Positions 13,783 to 23,716 of a stretch of 35,930 nucleotides of DNA are shown piece after piece. Each line of letters begins with the position of its first letter. Positions within the stretch are counted from its first letter, which is position 1. The stretch is taken from positions 1 to 35,930 of the forward strand of contig CAZTTG010000064.1 in assembly GCA_964615935.1 (NCBI GenBank), given 5' to 3'. The DNA is from CAZTTG01 sp964615935 (GTDB taxonomy: Bacteria; Planctomycetota; UBA1135; GCA-002686595). The translations under genes and the position numbers were made by a program. The notes under the pieces were generated by a model. The model searched no databases and was not told the origin of the DNA. It saw only the letters and a list, made by a program, of their open reading frames with translations.

Positions 13783-15195
13783 CTACTGGAAGATCAGCTC
13801 GATCCCGTCGCTGAGGTCGGTCCCCACACCCATGGGATCCCGCAGCCAGCCCTGGTAGTGGACCGTGGTGCCGGTGGGCTGGTTGACGGGGGTGGCGGGG
13901 TCGTTGATGGTCAGGCTGTGCGTGCCGGTGCAGGCCGCAGCCCCGCCGGTGCTGCCCGGCGGGGTCCGCTTGAGGGGCGGCTTGATGCACAGGAGACCGG
14001 ACGAGAAGGGAATCGTGGCGGTGCCGTTGAGGCCGAAGAAGATGATGGCGGGCTTGCCGATCTCGGAGCCGCTGAAGGTGACGTCGTAGTCGTTGGCCCC
14101 GGAGACCGGCCCGTCGGCGGGATTCGAGGTCGCCATGGTGGCCTGACAGCCGCTCGAGCTCGGACACGACATGAAGCCGCAGGCGGTCGCCGTGCTGGGG
14201 TCGGCGTAGCCGCAGTAGTGGACCGGCGGGGTGCCGCCGCTGCAACCGCCCGGGCTCTCGATCAGCCCGTGCATGCTGGCCCAGGCCGAAGCCGGCCAGC
14301 CCTGCCCGAACACGTAGCAGCTCGAGCCCGCGCCGGCGCCGGTGGGGCACATCCCGCCCGCGGGGCTCCCCTTGTCGACGTTGATCCACAGGCCGTCGGT
14401 CGTGTTCCGGCCGGTCCCGCAGGGTCCATAGCCGGGGTCGGTGCCGCAGGGGACGTTGTAGGTGCACGCGCCGAAGGTCCCCGTGAGGATCTCACCGCCG
14501 AAGAGGGGGCCAGCCCCGATCGAGTACGTGAGCACGTCGTTCTCGTTCTGGAAGACGATGTTGAACGAGTCCACGTCGTCGCTGTTCTCCCAGGTCCCGT
14601 CCCCGTCCGACTGCAGGCAGAAGCTGCCCGAGTTGGCCAGGTTGATGGTCACGATCCAGCAGGAGAGGGTGCCCCCGCCGCTGTTGTCGCCCGGCAGGGG
14701 GTTGCCGGAGGCGGCGCCGAAGTCGAAGTAGGCCGCCTCGATGCCGTGGGGCGCCTTGCCGACCACCTGGTAGTTGATGCACGAGCCGCCGAAGTTGTCG
14801 TAGAAGCCGTACCTGATGTCGACCTGCCCGGTGGGCCACGGCGTGCAGTAGCCGAAGTCGAAGCTGGTGACCAGGTTGTCTATCGTGGTGCCCGCCGGGC
14901 CATTGGGATCGCTGGGGCTGGGGACGCGTCCGCTGTCGTAGAAGTCCTCGCAGTCCTCGACGGTGACGTAGCTCCCCCCGCCCTGCCACCACGGACAGGT
15001 GTTGTTGAAGATGATCCGGTTGGTGGCCTCCGGCGCCATGGGTTTCCTCGACCAGGTCTTGGTGGCCCAGTCGAGGGTCCCGGCGTGCCGGATGGGAACG
15101 GTGACCGGATGGGCCCGGCTCGGATCGGAGTACTGGGCGCTGGCAACGGCGCAGCTCAAGGCGACGCCGGCAGCGATCGTCCATGATCGATACAT
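13783..15195 (-). CDS. secreted cysteine-rich protein with planctomycete-type C-terminal module
   Basis: ATG 15195 is preceded by AGGAG with a 5-nt gap, which beats the GTG at 15201. The 470-residue product has a clean signal peptide (MYRSWTIAAGVALSCAVASA, cleaved before QYSDP). It is rich in Gly, Ser, Asn, Asp and Cys, as is typical of secreted beta-structured proteins. The end, NQPTGTTVHYQGWLRDP...LSDGIELIF, resembles a recurring C-terminal module of extracellular proteins in Planctomycetota (forms such as YFQYWYRDP...LSNA). No catalytic motif is recognised. Many cysteines come in close pairs (for example GACTYNVPCG, CGTG, YCGY, CGFMSC), suggesting disulfide cross-links. It is probably a structural or surface protein; the function is unknown. 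Confidence 0.7.
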   Translation of the reverse strand: MYRSWTIAAGVALSCAVASAQYSDPSRAHPVTVPIRHAGTLDWATKTWSRKPMAPEATNRIIFNNTCPWWQGGGSYVTVEDCEDFYDSGRVPSPSDPNGPAGTTIDNLVTSFDFGYCTPWPTGQVDIRYGFYDNFGGSCINYQVVGKAPHGIEAAYFDFGAASGNPLPGDNSGGGTLSCWIVTINLANSGSFCLQSDGDGTWENSDDVDSFNIVFQNENDVLTYSIGAGPLFGGEILTGTFGACTYNVPCGTDPGYGPCGTGRNTTDGLWINVDKGSPAGGMCPTGAGAGSSCYVFGQGWPASAWASMHGLIESPGGCSGGTPPVHYCGYADPSTATACGFMSCPSSSGCQATMATSNPADGPVSGANDYDVTFSGSEIGKPAIIFFGLNGTATIPFSSGLLCIKPPLKRTPPGSTGGAAACTGTHSLTINDPATPVNQPTGTTVHYQGWLRDPMGVGTDLSDGIELIFQ

Positions 15196-15201
15196 GCTCA
15201 C

Positions 15202-15445
15202 TCCTGATACGGTTGTGTGGGATCGCGTACGGGACCGGGGGCCGAGGCCGCTTCACGACCCTGCTGAGCCCCGCAAGACGCCAGTGTGCATTCTGGAGGG
15301 GAATCCGGAATCCCGATACCGCGAAACCGGGCCGATCGCACCTCGCGTCGCCCTCGCGGCCCTCCGAGACCCCCGCGGCGCGCTCCCGGTGCCCCGGACG
15401 GCCCCCCCGATGGCCCTCGGAGGGCCCCGGACAGGCTCCGCGCGC
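15202..15445. other. gap between kinase stop and secreted-protein start
   Basis: No gene is seen. It contains the ribosome binding site and probably the promoter of the secreted-protein gene, plus the hairpin at 15412-15426 after the kinase gene. No confident -35/-10 pair could be chosen. Confidence 0.4.
15412..15426 (-). terminator. hairpin after the kinase gene
   Basis: GGCCCT and AGGGCC form a perfect 6-bp stem with a 3-base loop, 20 nt beyond the kinase stop codon. It has no T-tract. Confidence 0.4.
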
Positions 15446-17536
<2,091 letters not shown>

Positions 17537-17810
17537 CGCGGGCGGACCTGCGTCCGCTGTCCCATGCAGGAGGGGATGCCGAAGGTTACAGGGTCAGGGT
17601 GGCATTTCGCAGCTCGACACGCGGCAGAACTCGCCGGGGAGCCCGAGAGCTGCGAGGTCGTCGGCCGGCTGCAGGGGGCTCGCCCCACGCCGAGGCTCGG
17701 CGGGCGCCGGGGGCATTCCCGCTTCCCGGCTTCGATCCTCGGCGCGAGCGCTATCCTGTTCCTCGACGGCACCTGGCCACCCCTGGCACCCGAACGGAAG
17801 GACCGTGGAA
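17537..17810. other. divergent intergenic region between kinase and secreted gene
   Basis: No gene is seen here. It holds the TATCCT box for the rightward gene and, on the minus strand, a possible extended -10 (TGTAACCT near 17590) for the kinase gene. No clear -35 boxes are visible. Confidence 0.35.
17752..17757 (+). promoter_or_regulatory. -10 box TATCCT before the amber-split secreted gene
   Basis: TATCCT occurs in the same sequence type as the box before the gene at 6149. No good -35 is seen. The predicted leader is about 45 nt and ends with GGAAGGA before the GTG at 17811. Confidence 0.35.
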
Positions 17811-19052
17811 GTGAACCTCGCCCTCTCCACCGCGCGCAGGATCTCCCTGCCCGCCCTGATCGTCGCCCTGGCCGCCTCGATCCTCGGATCGCCGGCCACC
17901 GCCCAGCTCCAGCTCCCGCAGGCGAACGACCGGCGAATCGGCCCCCAGGACATCACCGTGCTCGTCTACATGGACGACGACGACAACAGCACGCCGCTGA
18001 CCCCGGTGATCGGAGCCACGGTCACGCTCCAGGGGGTCTACCCGACGTCCTGGAACGGCATCGTGCAGCCGACCGGCGCGGGCGGCGCGGCGATCTTCCC
18101 CGGCGTGGCCGGACCCTACTCCATGACCGCGCAGGCCGACCACACATGGCTCGGCACGACGACGCGCCTGGCTTCGAGCCTGATCGACGTCCAGCCGGCG
18201 ATCTCGGGGAATCCGCCCGCGGGCACGATCGGAGTTCCGCTGTTCGCGTCCTACGAGGTGCCCCCCAGCGTCGATGCCTGGCTCAGCGGCAACGTGGCGA
18301 ACCTGCCCGCACTCTCCGGCAACCAGTTCGTGGAGGTCGTGGCCGTGGCCAACGGCCCGGTCGACTTCGAGTGGAGCACGACCGTCGACCCCTCCACCGG
18401 CTTCTACTCGATGCCGATCCCCTCGAACACCCCCATCGACTGCTTCGTCGCCCACCGCGAGGACCCCGCCTTCGACAAGCGGACCATCCTCGCCACGCTG
18501 ATCCAGCCGGGAGTGGGACAGATCGGGCCGGGAGCCACCCTCTCCTGGAATCCCGACTTCGGGAGCACCGCCGTCGTGCCCTGGAACGCGACGGTGGGCT
18601 TTTCGGCTACCAACGTCCACCCCGCGATGGACCTCAGCATCCAGCTGGTGGTCGAGGACGCCGCGAACGGGATCCGCTTCGACTTCAGCTTCTTCGACGG
18701 CTACCCGGCCCCCACTTCCTTCACGCTGCCCGACGTCACCGACCCCAAGCTCGCCGGCTACCGGATCGAGCTCGACGCCGACACCTTCGACCCCCTGGGC
18801 AACATCGAGGCGGGTCAGGAACACGAGGAGGTTCTGACGACCACCCCCGCATCGGTCGCCTTCGACTTCCCCTCGCTGCCGACGATCCTGCACCCCGCCC
18901 ACCTCTCGATCCTGACCATGGCGCAGTTCGACGCCCTCGAAGTCCGGATCCTGGAGGGGAGCACGGGAACCTTCGGCAGCAACGGGTTCAACCACTTCAC
19001 CGTCGCCACCGAGGCCGGCGCCAGCGGTCCCCCGCCGCCGGGGATCGACTAG
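17811..19052 (+). CDS. secreted beta-rich protein, 413 residues up to an in-frame TAG
   Basis: GTG 17811 is preceded by GGAAGGA with an 8-nt gap; the GTG at 17805 is an alternative. The product starts with a signal peptide (VNLALSTARRISLPALIVALAA..., cleaved near ATAQ). The remainder is beta-structured secreted sequence with few charges and early Asp-rich YMDDDDN. No enzyme motif or named domain is recognised. The frame stops at TAG 19050-19052, just after a Pro-rich GPPPPGID. The very same frame then continues open for 81 more codons with matching amino-acid character (next entry), so this is probably one 495-codon gene interrupted by an amber codon. The interruption could be a real mutation, programmed readthrough or a sequence error. 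Confidence 0.6.
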   Translation: MNLALSTARRISLPALIVALAASILGSPATAQLQLPQANDRRIGPQDITVLVYMDDDDNSTPLTPVIGATVTLQGVYPTSWNGIVQPTGAGGAAIFPGVAGPYSMTAQADHTWLGTTTRLASSLIDVQPAISGNPPAGTIGVPLFASYEVPPSVDAWLSGNVANLPALSGNQFVEVVAVANGPVDFEWSTTVDPSTGFYSMPIPSNTPIDCFVAHREDPAFDKRTILATLIQPGVGQIGPGATLSWNPDFGSTAVVPWNATVGFSATNVHPAMDLSIQLVVEDAANGIRFDFSFFDGYPAPTSFTLPDVTDPKLAGYRIELDADTFDPLGNIEAGQEHEEVLTTTPASVAFDFPSLPTILHPAHLSILTMAQFDALEVRILEGSTGTFGSNGFNHFTVATEAGASGPPPPGID

Positions 19053-19298
19053 GCCTTGTGGCTCGTCTTCACCCCCGCGGGCGTGACCCGCTTCGACCTG
19101 CCGCCCTACTCCCTGCCGATGTTCGGCTCCACCCAGAGCCTGTTCTGCCTGGAGGAGCAGACGCGTTTCAAGGGGTACGCGTTCGACTACGACGCCTTCT
19201 TCAGCGGCAACCTGGCGGCCAACTTCGCGTCGCTGCTCGCGACGTACACGAGCAACGGCTGGAGCTACTCCGGGATCCAGATCTTCCTCACGCCCTGA
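19053..19298 (+). pseudogene. in-frame continuation of the secreted protein after the TAG
   Basis: The frame reads ALWLVFTPAGVTRFDLP..., ending in TGA at 19296-19298, with no frame change relative to 17811-19052. It lacks its own ATG/GTG and ribosome binding site near the beginning; a TTG lies at 19056. The pattern WLVFTPAG..F.LP followed by aromatic, beta-type sequence resembles the terminal part of secreted planctomycete proteins rather than a separate gene. Confidence 0.55.
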
Positions 19299-19302
19299 CC
19301 CT

Positions 19303-19321
19303 CTTCGCCGCGCCCGCGAAG
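19303..19321. terminator. hairpin between secreted gene and convergent sigma-factor gene
   Basis: CTTCGC and GCGAAG form a perfect 6-bp stem with a 7-base loop. It lies 4 nt after one stop codon and 2 nt beyond the other, so it probably serves both directions. Confidence 0.45.
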
Positions 19322-19323
19322 GC

Positions 19324-20052
19324 TCAGGGACCCAGCGCCTCGAACAGCCCCCGGATCTCGTCCTCGACGTCCTCCGGCTCGGCCACGGTCTCGGCGATCT
19401 CGGCTCGCAGCAGCTCGCGGTAGCGGCAGCGGAGCCGGTGGAGGGCCACCTTGACCGCGCCCTCCGACAGACCCAGCTGCTGGCCCAGCTCCCGATGGGG
19501 CGCGATCTTCGGATCCGCGGTCAGGGCCGTCCGCAGCGCCGCGAAGAGCTCGCCCTTGCCGGCCGCCTCGTAGTCCGATCCGAGCCGCCCCAGGACCCCC
19601 TCGAGCAGGGTCAGCGCCCAGGAGCGGGCGAAGGACCGCTCGGGGGTGTGGGGATCGGCGGGCTCCAGGGCGAAGCGCTCCTCGGCCGTCCGGGCGTCGA
19701 AGCGGATCGGGGGCCGACCTCCGCCTCGCTTCAGGGCGCTGCGCTCGGCTCGCTGGTTGACCAGGAAGTGGCGCAGGGCGGCGAGGAGGTAGCTGCGGAA
19801 TCGGCCGCGACCCGGGTCGGCGGCCTCCACGACGCGTCGCTCGAGCAGGCGCGCGAAGAACTCCTGGGTGAGGTCGGCGGCCTCGTCCGGGGGGAAGCCG
19901 CTGCGCCGCACGTAGCCGTAGAGGGGGTACCAGTAGGTGCCGCACAGCGCCTCCAGGGCCTGCCGCGAGCCCGGCCCGGAACCCTCGCCCGCGCGCAGCA
20001 CCTGGCTCCAGCGCGTGGTCAGGAAGCGGCGGCCATCGGAGGACCCGGTCAC
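19324..20052 (-). CDS. ECF-like sigma-70 family RNA polymerase sigma factor
   Basis: The GTG start at 20052 overlaps the TGA stop of pdxT (GTGA), so translation is probably coupled to pdxT. The 242-residue product has the planctomycete/verrucomicrobial N-terminus FLTTRWSQVL and region 2 (about 35-105; DEAADLTQEFFARLLE and GRFRSYLLAALRHFLVNQ, which bind the -10 element and core polymerase). After a linker comes region 4 (about 160-220), with the helix-turn-helix LGQQLGLSEGAVKVALHRLRCRYREL binding the -35 element (key part: LSEGAVKVALHRLR). No anti-sigma factor gene is adjacent. In these phyla such factors are often controlled by Ser/Thr kinases, and one lies 2 kb away (15446-17536). Its position as the last gene of the B6 operon is unexpected. 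Confidence 0.85.
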   Translation of the reverse strand: MTGSSDGRRFLTTRWSQVLRAGEGSGPGSRQALEALCGTYWYPLYGYVRRSGFPPDEAADLTQEFFARLLERRVVEAADPGRGRFRSYLLAALRHFLVNQRAERSALKRGGGRPPIRFDARTAEERFALEPADPHTPERSFARSWALTLLEGVLGRLGSDYEAAGKGELFAALRTALTADPKIAPHRELGQQLGLSEGAVKVALHRLRCRYRELLRAEIAETVAEPEDVEDEIRGLFEALGP

Positions 20053-20660
20053 GGCGCGGCCAGGGGCGCCGTCGCCAGGCCCACCGCCTCCAGGAACAGG
20101 CGGTAGGCGGGATGCCCCTCCTCCATCTCGGGGTGGAAGCTCGCCGCCAGGAGCGTCCCCTGGCGCAGGAGCACGGGGTCGGGACCGCGCCGCGCCAGCA
20201 CCTCCACCTCGCCGCCCAGGCGGACGATGCGCGGAGCGCGGATGAAGGTGCCCCGGCAGTCGGGGAAGCCTCCCTCGCCGGCGATCTCGAAGACGCCCGA
20301 GGCGATCTGCCGGCCGTAGGCGTTGCGCTCCACGTCGACGTCGAGCAGGTCCAGACTGCGCTGGGCGGGGCGGCTCACCCGGGCGGCGAGCAGGATCAGG
20401 CCGGCGCAGGTGGCCAGCACGGGCCGGCCCTCCTCCAGCATCGCCCGCAGGCGCTCCACCAGGGGGCGCTCGAGGTCCTCCCGGGCGAGGAGCTTCAGCA
20501 TGGTGGTCGACTCGCCGCCCGGGAGCACCAGGCCGTCGAGCCCGGGCAGATCCCGAGCCCGGCGCACCTCGCGCACCCTCGCCCCGGCGAGCTCCAGGGC
20601 GACTCGATGGGTGGGGAAGTCCCCCTGCAGGGCCAGGATCCCGACCGTCGCGCTCCGCAT
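20049..20660 (-). CDS. pdxT: PdxT, glutaminase subunit of pyridoxal 5'-phosphate synthase
   Basis: ATG 20660 follows GGGAG with a 7-nt gap. The 203-residue length is typical. Motifs are LALQGDF at the N-terminus, LPGGEST (oxyanion region), ATCAG with catalytic Cys85, and SFHPE with His176 and Glu178 completing the triad. It hydrolyses glutamine and channels ammonia to PdxS. The gene starts 17 nt after pdxS and its TGA overlaps the start of the sigma-factor gene, so the order pdxR-pdxS-pdxT-sigma looks like one transcript. Identification is secure from motifs and context. Confidence 0.96.
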   Translation of the reverse strand: MRSATVGILALQGDFPTHRVALELAGARVREVRRARDLPGLDGLVLPGGESTTMLKLLAREDLERPLVERLRAMLEEGRPVLATCAGLILLAARVSRPAQRSLDLLDVDVERNAYGRQIASGVFEIAGEGGFPDCRGTFIRAPRIVRLGGEVEVLARRGPDPVLLRQGTLLAASFHPEMEEGHPAYRLFLEAVGLATAPLAAP

Positions 20661-20677
20661 CGCGATCTCCCGCGCGG

Positions 20678-21595
20678 CTACCAGCCGCGCGAGGCCAGGC
20701 GCTCCTCCTCGGGGATGGACGACATCTCGAGGCCCGGCATGGCCTCCGACAGACCCAGGGAGGCCTCCAGCACGGCGTGGGGATCCTCGAAGTGCGTGAC
20801 CGCGGCCACGATGGCGCGGGCGCGGGCGACCGGGTCCTCGCTCTTGAAGATGCCGCTGCCCACGAAGACCGCCTCGGCGCCGAGCTGCATCATCAGGGCC
20901 GCGTCGGCCGGAGTGGCCATGCCGCCGGCCGAGAAGTTGGGCACCGGCATGCGCTGGTTCTCGGCCACCCACTGGACCAGCTCGAGGGGCACGCGCCACT
21001 CCTGGGCGCGCTCCTGCAGGCGATCGAGGTTGGCGCCCTGGAGGGCCTCGATGGCCGAGGTCACGGCGCGCATGTGGCGCACCGCCTCCACCACGTTGCC
21101 GGTGCCCGCCTCGCCCTTGGTGCGGATCATGGCCGCGCCCTCGTTGATTCGGCGCAGGGCCTCGCCCAGGTCGCGGCAGCCGCACACGAAGGGGATGGGG
21201 AACTCCCGCTTCCACACGTGATGGGCCCCGTCGGCGGGCGTGAGGACCTCGGACTCGTCGATGCAGTCGACCTCCAGCGCCTGCAGCACCTGGGCCTCGA
21301 CGAAGTGGCCGATGCGGACCTTGGCCATGACCGGGATCGAGGAGACCTCCTGGATCTCGCGGATCTTCTCGATGCTGGCCATGCGGGCCACGCCGCCGTC
21401 GCGGCGGATGTCGGACGGCACGCGCTCGAGGGCCATCACCGCGGCGGCGCCGGAGTCCTCGGCGATGCGCGCCTGCTCGGCGTTGGTGACGTCCATGATC
21501 ACCCCGCCGCGGAGCTGCTCGCAGAAGCCGATCTTGGTCTGTACTTCCTCGGGGGTGAAGCCGGGGACTTCCCGCTGTTTTTCCTGGTTGCTCAT
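20678..21595 (-). CDS. pdxS: PdxS, synthase subunit of pyridoxal 5'-phosphate synthase
   Basis: The 305-residue (beta/alpha)8 barrel protein condenses ribose 5-phosphate, glyceraldehyde 3-phosphate and ammonia from PdxT into PLP. Active-site residues match the B. subtilis enzyme with a constant offset of 11: Asp35 in GVIMDVTN, Lys92 in VMAKVRIGHF and Lys160 in MIRTKGEAGTG. The C-terminal phosphate site GGMATPADAAL...FVGSGIF is present. The start ATG 21595 lies 15 nt after the stop of the regulator gene, so the two are probably cotranscribed. In the cell it forms dodecamers decorated by PdxT. Confidence 0.97.
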   Translation of the reverse strand: MSNQEKQREVPGFTPEEVQTKIGFCEQLRGGVIMDVTNAEQARIAEDSGAAAVMALERVPSDIRRDGGVARMASIEKIREIQEVSSIPVMAKVRIGHFVEAQVLQALEVDCIDESEVLTPADGAHHVWKREFPIPFVCGCRDLGEALRRINEGAAMIRTKGEAGTGNVVEAVRHMRAVTSAIEALQGANLDRLQERAQEWRVPLELVQWVAENQRMPVPNFSAGGMATPADAALMMQLGAEAVFVGSGIFKSEDPVARARAIVAAVTHFEDPHAVLEASLGLSEAMPGLEMSSIPEEERLASRGW

Positions 21596-21610
21596 GGCGA
21601 ACCCCGCTGT

Positions 21611-23152
21611 CTAGAGAAAGACGGAACTGGGAGCGGTCTGCCGCTCCGCTTGACGGCGCGCGACGCGCGCCACGATCTCGATCCCCCGGCCGATCTCCTC
21701 CTCGTCGGCCCGGGGCAGCGCCAGCCGGATGCCGCTGGAGCGCGAGCCGTCGGGGTCGAAGACGAAGCCGGGAGCCACCTGCACGCCCTGGTCGCGGACC
21801 TCCCGCGCCAGCATTCGGCTGTCCACGCGCTCGGGAAACTGCACCCACAGGGTGTAGCCGCCCTCGGGCTCGGTCCAGGTGGCGAAGTCCGCGAGGTGCC
21901 GCTGCAGGGCCTCGCGGGCGGCGGCGTGCTTGCGCTCGAGGGAGGCGCGCACCCGGACCAGGTGGCGGTCGTACTCGCCGCGCTCGATGAAGTCGGCCAG
22001 GGCGGCCTGCAGCAGGATGCCCGAGGACAGGTCGCTGTAGTGCTTGAGCGCGCCGATCCGGTCGATGACGATCCGCTCGGCGGCGATCCACCCCACCCGG
22101 ACTCCGGGGAAGAGGGCCTTGCTCACCGTTCCCAGGGAGATCACGCGCGGCTCGGCGCACAGCGACCGCAGAGTGGGCAGGTGCTCGCCCGTGAAGCGCA
22201 GCTCGCGCTCGAAGTCGTCCTCCAGGACCGGGCCGGCGAAGTCGGCGGTTCGCTCCAGGAAGCCGTCCCGCGCCGCCCGATCCCAGGTGCGGCCGGTGGG
22301 ATTCTGGAAGTTGGGCATGGCGTAGACCAGCGCCGCGCCCTCGGTCCGGAGCGCTCGGCCCAGCCCGGCTGCGTCCATGCCGCCGGCGCTCTCCGGTACC
22401 CCCAGGGCCTCGACGCCCAGGCTGCGCAGGATGCCGAACATCTGGTGGTAGGTGGGCGAGCTCAAGACGACCGCCTCGCCCGGCCCGGCGAAGGCCCGCA
22501 CCGCGAGCTCGATCCCCTGCTGGGCGCCGGTGGTGACGAGGATCTGCTCGGGGGTCGTGGGCGTGCCGGCGCGGGTCTCGCGCTCGGCCAGGATCTCCCG
22601 CAGCCGGGGGAAGCCGCCGGGCGCGCCGTAGTCGAGGAGGGCGGCCCCGCCGGAGGCCAGCGCCCGACCGATGGACTCCTCGAAGGGCCCGACCGGGAAG
22701 TCGCGGACGTCCGGCACGAGCTTGGAGAAGTCGATCCCCCCCGCGGGCTCCCTCCCCTGCTCCTCGCCCGAGATCAAGAGGGCGCAGGCCTCCTCGGCCG
22801 CCCGGGTGAACCTCGGTCTCCAGGGAGCCCCCGCGGCGCGAGGCGACCGCGCCTGGACGGCCGCGGTTCCCCCACCGGGCCGCCGCGCGCGCGTGCCGCT
22901 GCCCACCCGGCTCTCGACCAGGCCGGCGGACTCCAGCTCGCGGTAGGCCATCTGGATGGTGGAGCGGTGGACGCCGAGCTTCTCGGCCAGCGCGCGGATG
23001 GCGGGCAACCGGTCGCCCTCGGCCACGCTGCCGGAGCTCATCCAGGCGCGCAGGTGGGCGGCGATCTGGCGGTAGAGAGGCTCCGCAGAGCTTCGATCCG
23101 GGCCAGGCCAACTGTCGGGTTCGAGGGGGTCCAAGGAGGCCAATCGGGGCAA
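21611..23152 (-). CDS. pdxR: MocR/GntR-family regulator with aminotransferase-like domain (PdxR)
   Basis: The 513-residue protein has an N-terminal GntR winged helix (about 26-90; PLYRQIAAHLRAWMSSGSVAE..., recognition part LGVHRSTIQMAYRELESAG). A fold-type I aminotransferase domain follows (about 110-505) with the PLP lysine Lys345 in GTVSKALFPG and the cofactor-facing segments YAMPNFQNPTG and EDDFEREL. PdxR proteins bind PLP and switch pdxST expression; its position directly before pdxS supports that name. The start is taken as TTG 23152, 9 nt after the -10 box; TTG 23143 and 23134 are alternatives. The inverted repeat at 23138-23158 overlaps this start. Confidence 0.9.
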   Translation of the reverse strand: MPRLASLDPLEPDSWPGPDRSSAEPLYRQIAAHLRAWMSSGSVAEGDRLPAIRALAEKLGVHRSTIQMAYRELESAGLVESRVGSGTRARRPGGGTAAVQARSPRAAGAPWRPRFTRAAEEACALLISGEEQGREPAGGIDFSKLVPDVRDFPVGPFEESIGRALASGGAALLDYGAPGGFPRLREILAERETRAGTPTTPEQILVTTGAQQGIELAVRAFAGPGEAVVLSSPTYHQMFGILRSLGVEALGVPESAGGMDAAGLGRALRTEGAALVYAMPNFQNPTGRTWDRAARDGFLERTADFAGPVLEDDFERELRFTGEHLPTLRSLCAEPRVISLGTVSKALFPGVRVGWIAAERIVIDRIGALKHYSDLSSGILLQAALADFIERGEYDRHLVRVRASLERKHAAAREALQRHLADFATWTEPEGGYTLWVQFPERVDSRMLAREVRDQGVQVAPGFVFDPDGSRSSGIRLALPRADEEEIGRGIEIVARVARRQAERQTAPSSVFL

Positions 23153-23158
23153 TTGGCC
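23138..23158. promoter_or_regulatory. perfect 7-7-7 inverted repeat at the pdxR start: probable PdxR operator
   Basis: GGCCAAT, 7 bases (CGGGGCA), then ATTGGCC. It begins 4 nt past the -10 box of the pdxR promoter and covers the predicted transcript start and first codons, a classic repressor position. The half-site spacing suits a dimer of winged helices. Assignment to PdxR is inferred from location only. Confidence 0.6.
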
Positions 23159-23161
23159 CGG

Positions 23162-23190
23162 ATCATAGGCGCCATAAAAGGCCCCGACAA
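23162..23190 (-). promoter_or_regulatory. strong promoter of the pdxR-pdxS-pdxT-sigma operon
   Basis: On the minus strand: TTGTCG (23190-23185), exactly 17 nt, then TATGAT (23167-23162; 5 of 6 to TATAAT). The spacer holds CTTTTATG, the most AT-rich patch nearby. It is the best promoter in the window. Confidence 0.75.
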
Positions 23191-23261
23191 GGGAGTTTGG
23201 GGCGATTCACCGGCCACATTGTCCGGGTCAATCAACGGAACGCGCCGGGGCCGGGAGGGGC

Positions 23262-23708
23262 TCAGCCCTCCTCGGCCGCCCATCCCTCGAAGCGCCTCAC
23301 CGCCTCACGGAAGCCGGCGGGCATGGGCGCGCTCGCGCGGCTCTCGGCGTCCCAGATCACCAGCAGGGCCTCGGCCTCGCACCACACCCTCCCGCTCTCG
23401 GCCTCGCGCACGCGGTAGGCCTGCTGGAAGGAGCTCGTGCCCAGGTGCGCAGTGCAGAGCTCGATCTCGACCTCCACCCCGCCCTGGCCGGGGAGCAGGA
23501 AGCGGACGTTGGACTGGAGCAGCACGAAGCTGAAGTGGCGGCCGACCAGCAGGCCCAGCTCGCGACACCAGTCGTAGCGCGCCTCCTCGAAGAGCGTCAG
23601 GTAGACGGCGTTGTTGAGCACCCCCTGCATGTCCTCGTCGGACCAGCGAGTGCGGGCGCGCGTGCGGAAGCGCATGCGATCGGAGGGGGGTACGAGGGGG
23701 GCATCCAT
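23262..23708 (-). CDS. acyl-CoA thioesterase, hotdog fold (4HBT/YbgC-FadM type)
   Basis: ATG 23708 gives 148 residues, normal for a single hotdog domain. The signature RTRWSDEDMQGVLNNAVYL...FEEARYDW matches the 4HBT pattern in which an Asp near the start activates water. Where many members have GHVNN this protein has GVLNN, closer to the GVV form of YbgC. The central ...HFSFVLLQSNVRFLLPGQ part and C-terminal strands also fit. It would hydrolyse acyl-CoA thioesters; the chain specificity is unknown. It starts 8 nt after the EamA stop, so both probably come from one transcript. No Shine-Dalgarno is seen. Confidence 0.85.
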   Translation of the reverse strand: MDAPLVPPSDRMRFRTRARTRWSDEDMQGVLNNAVYLTLFEEARYDWCRELGLLVGRHFSFVLLQSNVRFLLPGQGGVEVEIELCTAHLGTSSFQQAYRVREAESGRVWCEAEALLVIWDAESRASAPMPAGFREAVRRFEGWAAEEG

Positions 23709-23716
23709 GGAGTGTG

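Noticed and set aside
19050..19052. TAG as pyrrolysine codon
   Set aside because: There is no methylamine methyltransferase context, and nothing in the window suggests a pyrrolysine system. Mutation, readthrough or error is simpler.
23262..23708. Loss of the GHVNN His as evidence of a dead thioesterase
   Set aside because: YbgC-type members naturally have GVV at this place, so the substitution is not a strong sign of inactivity.
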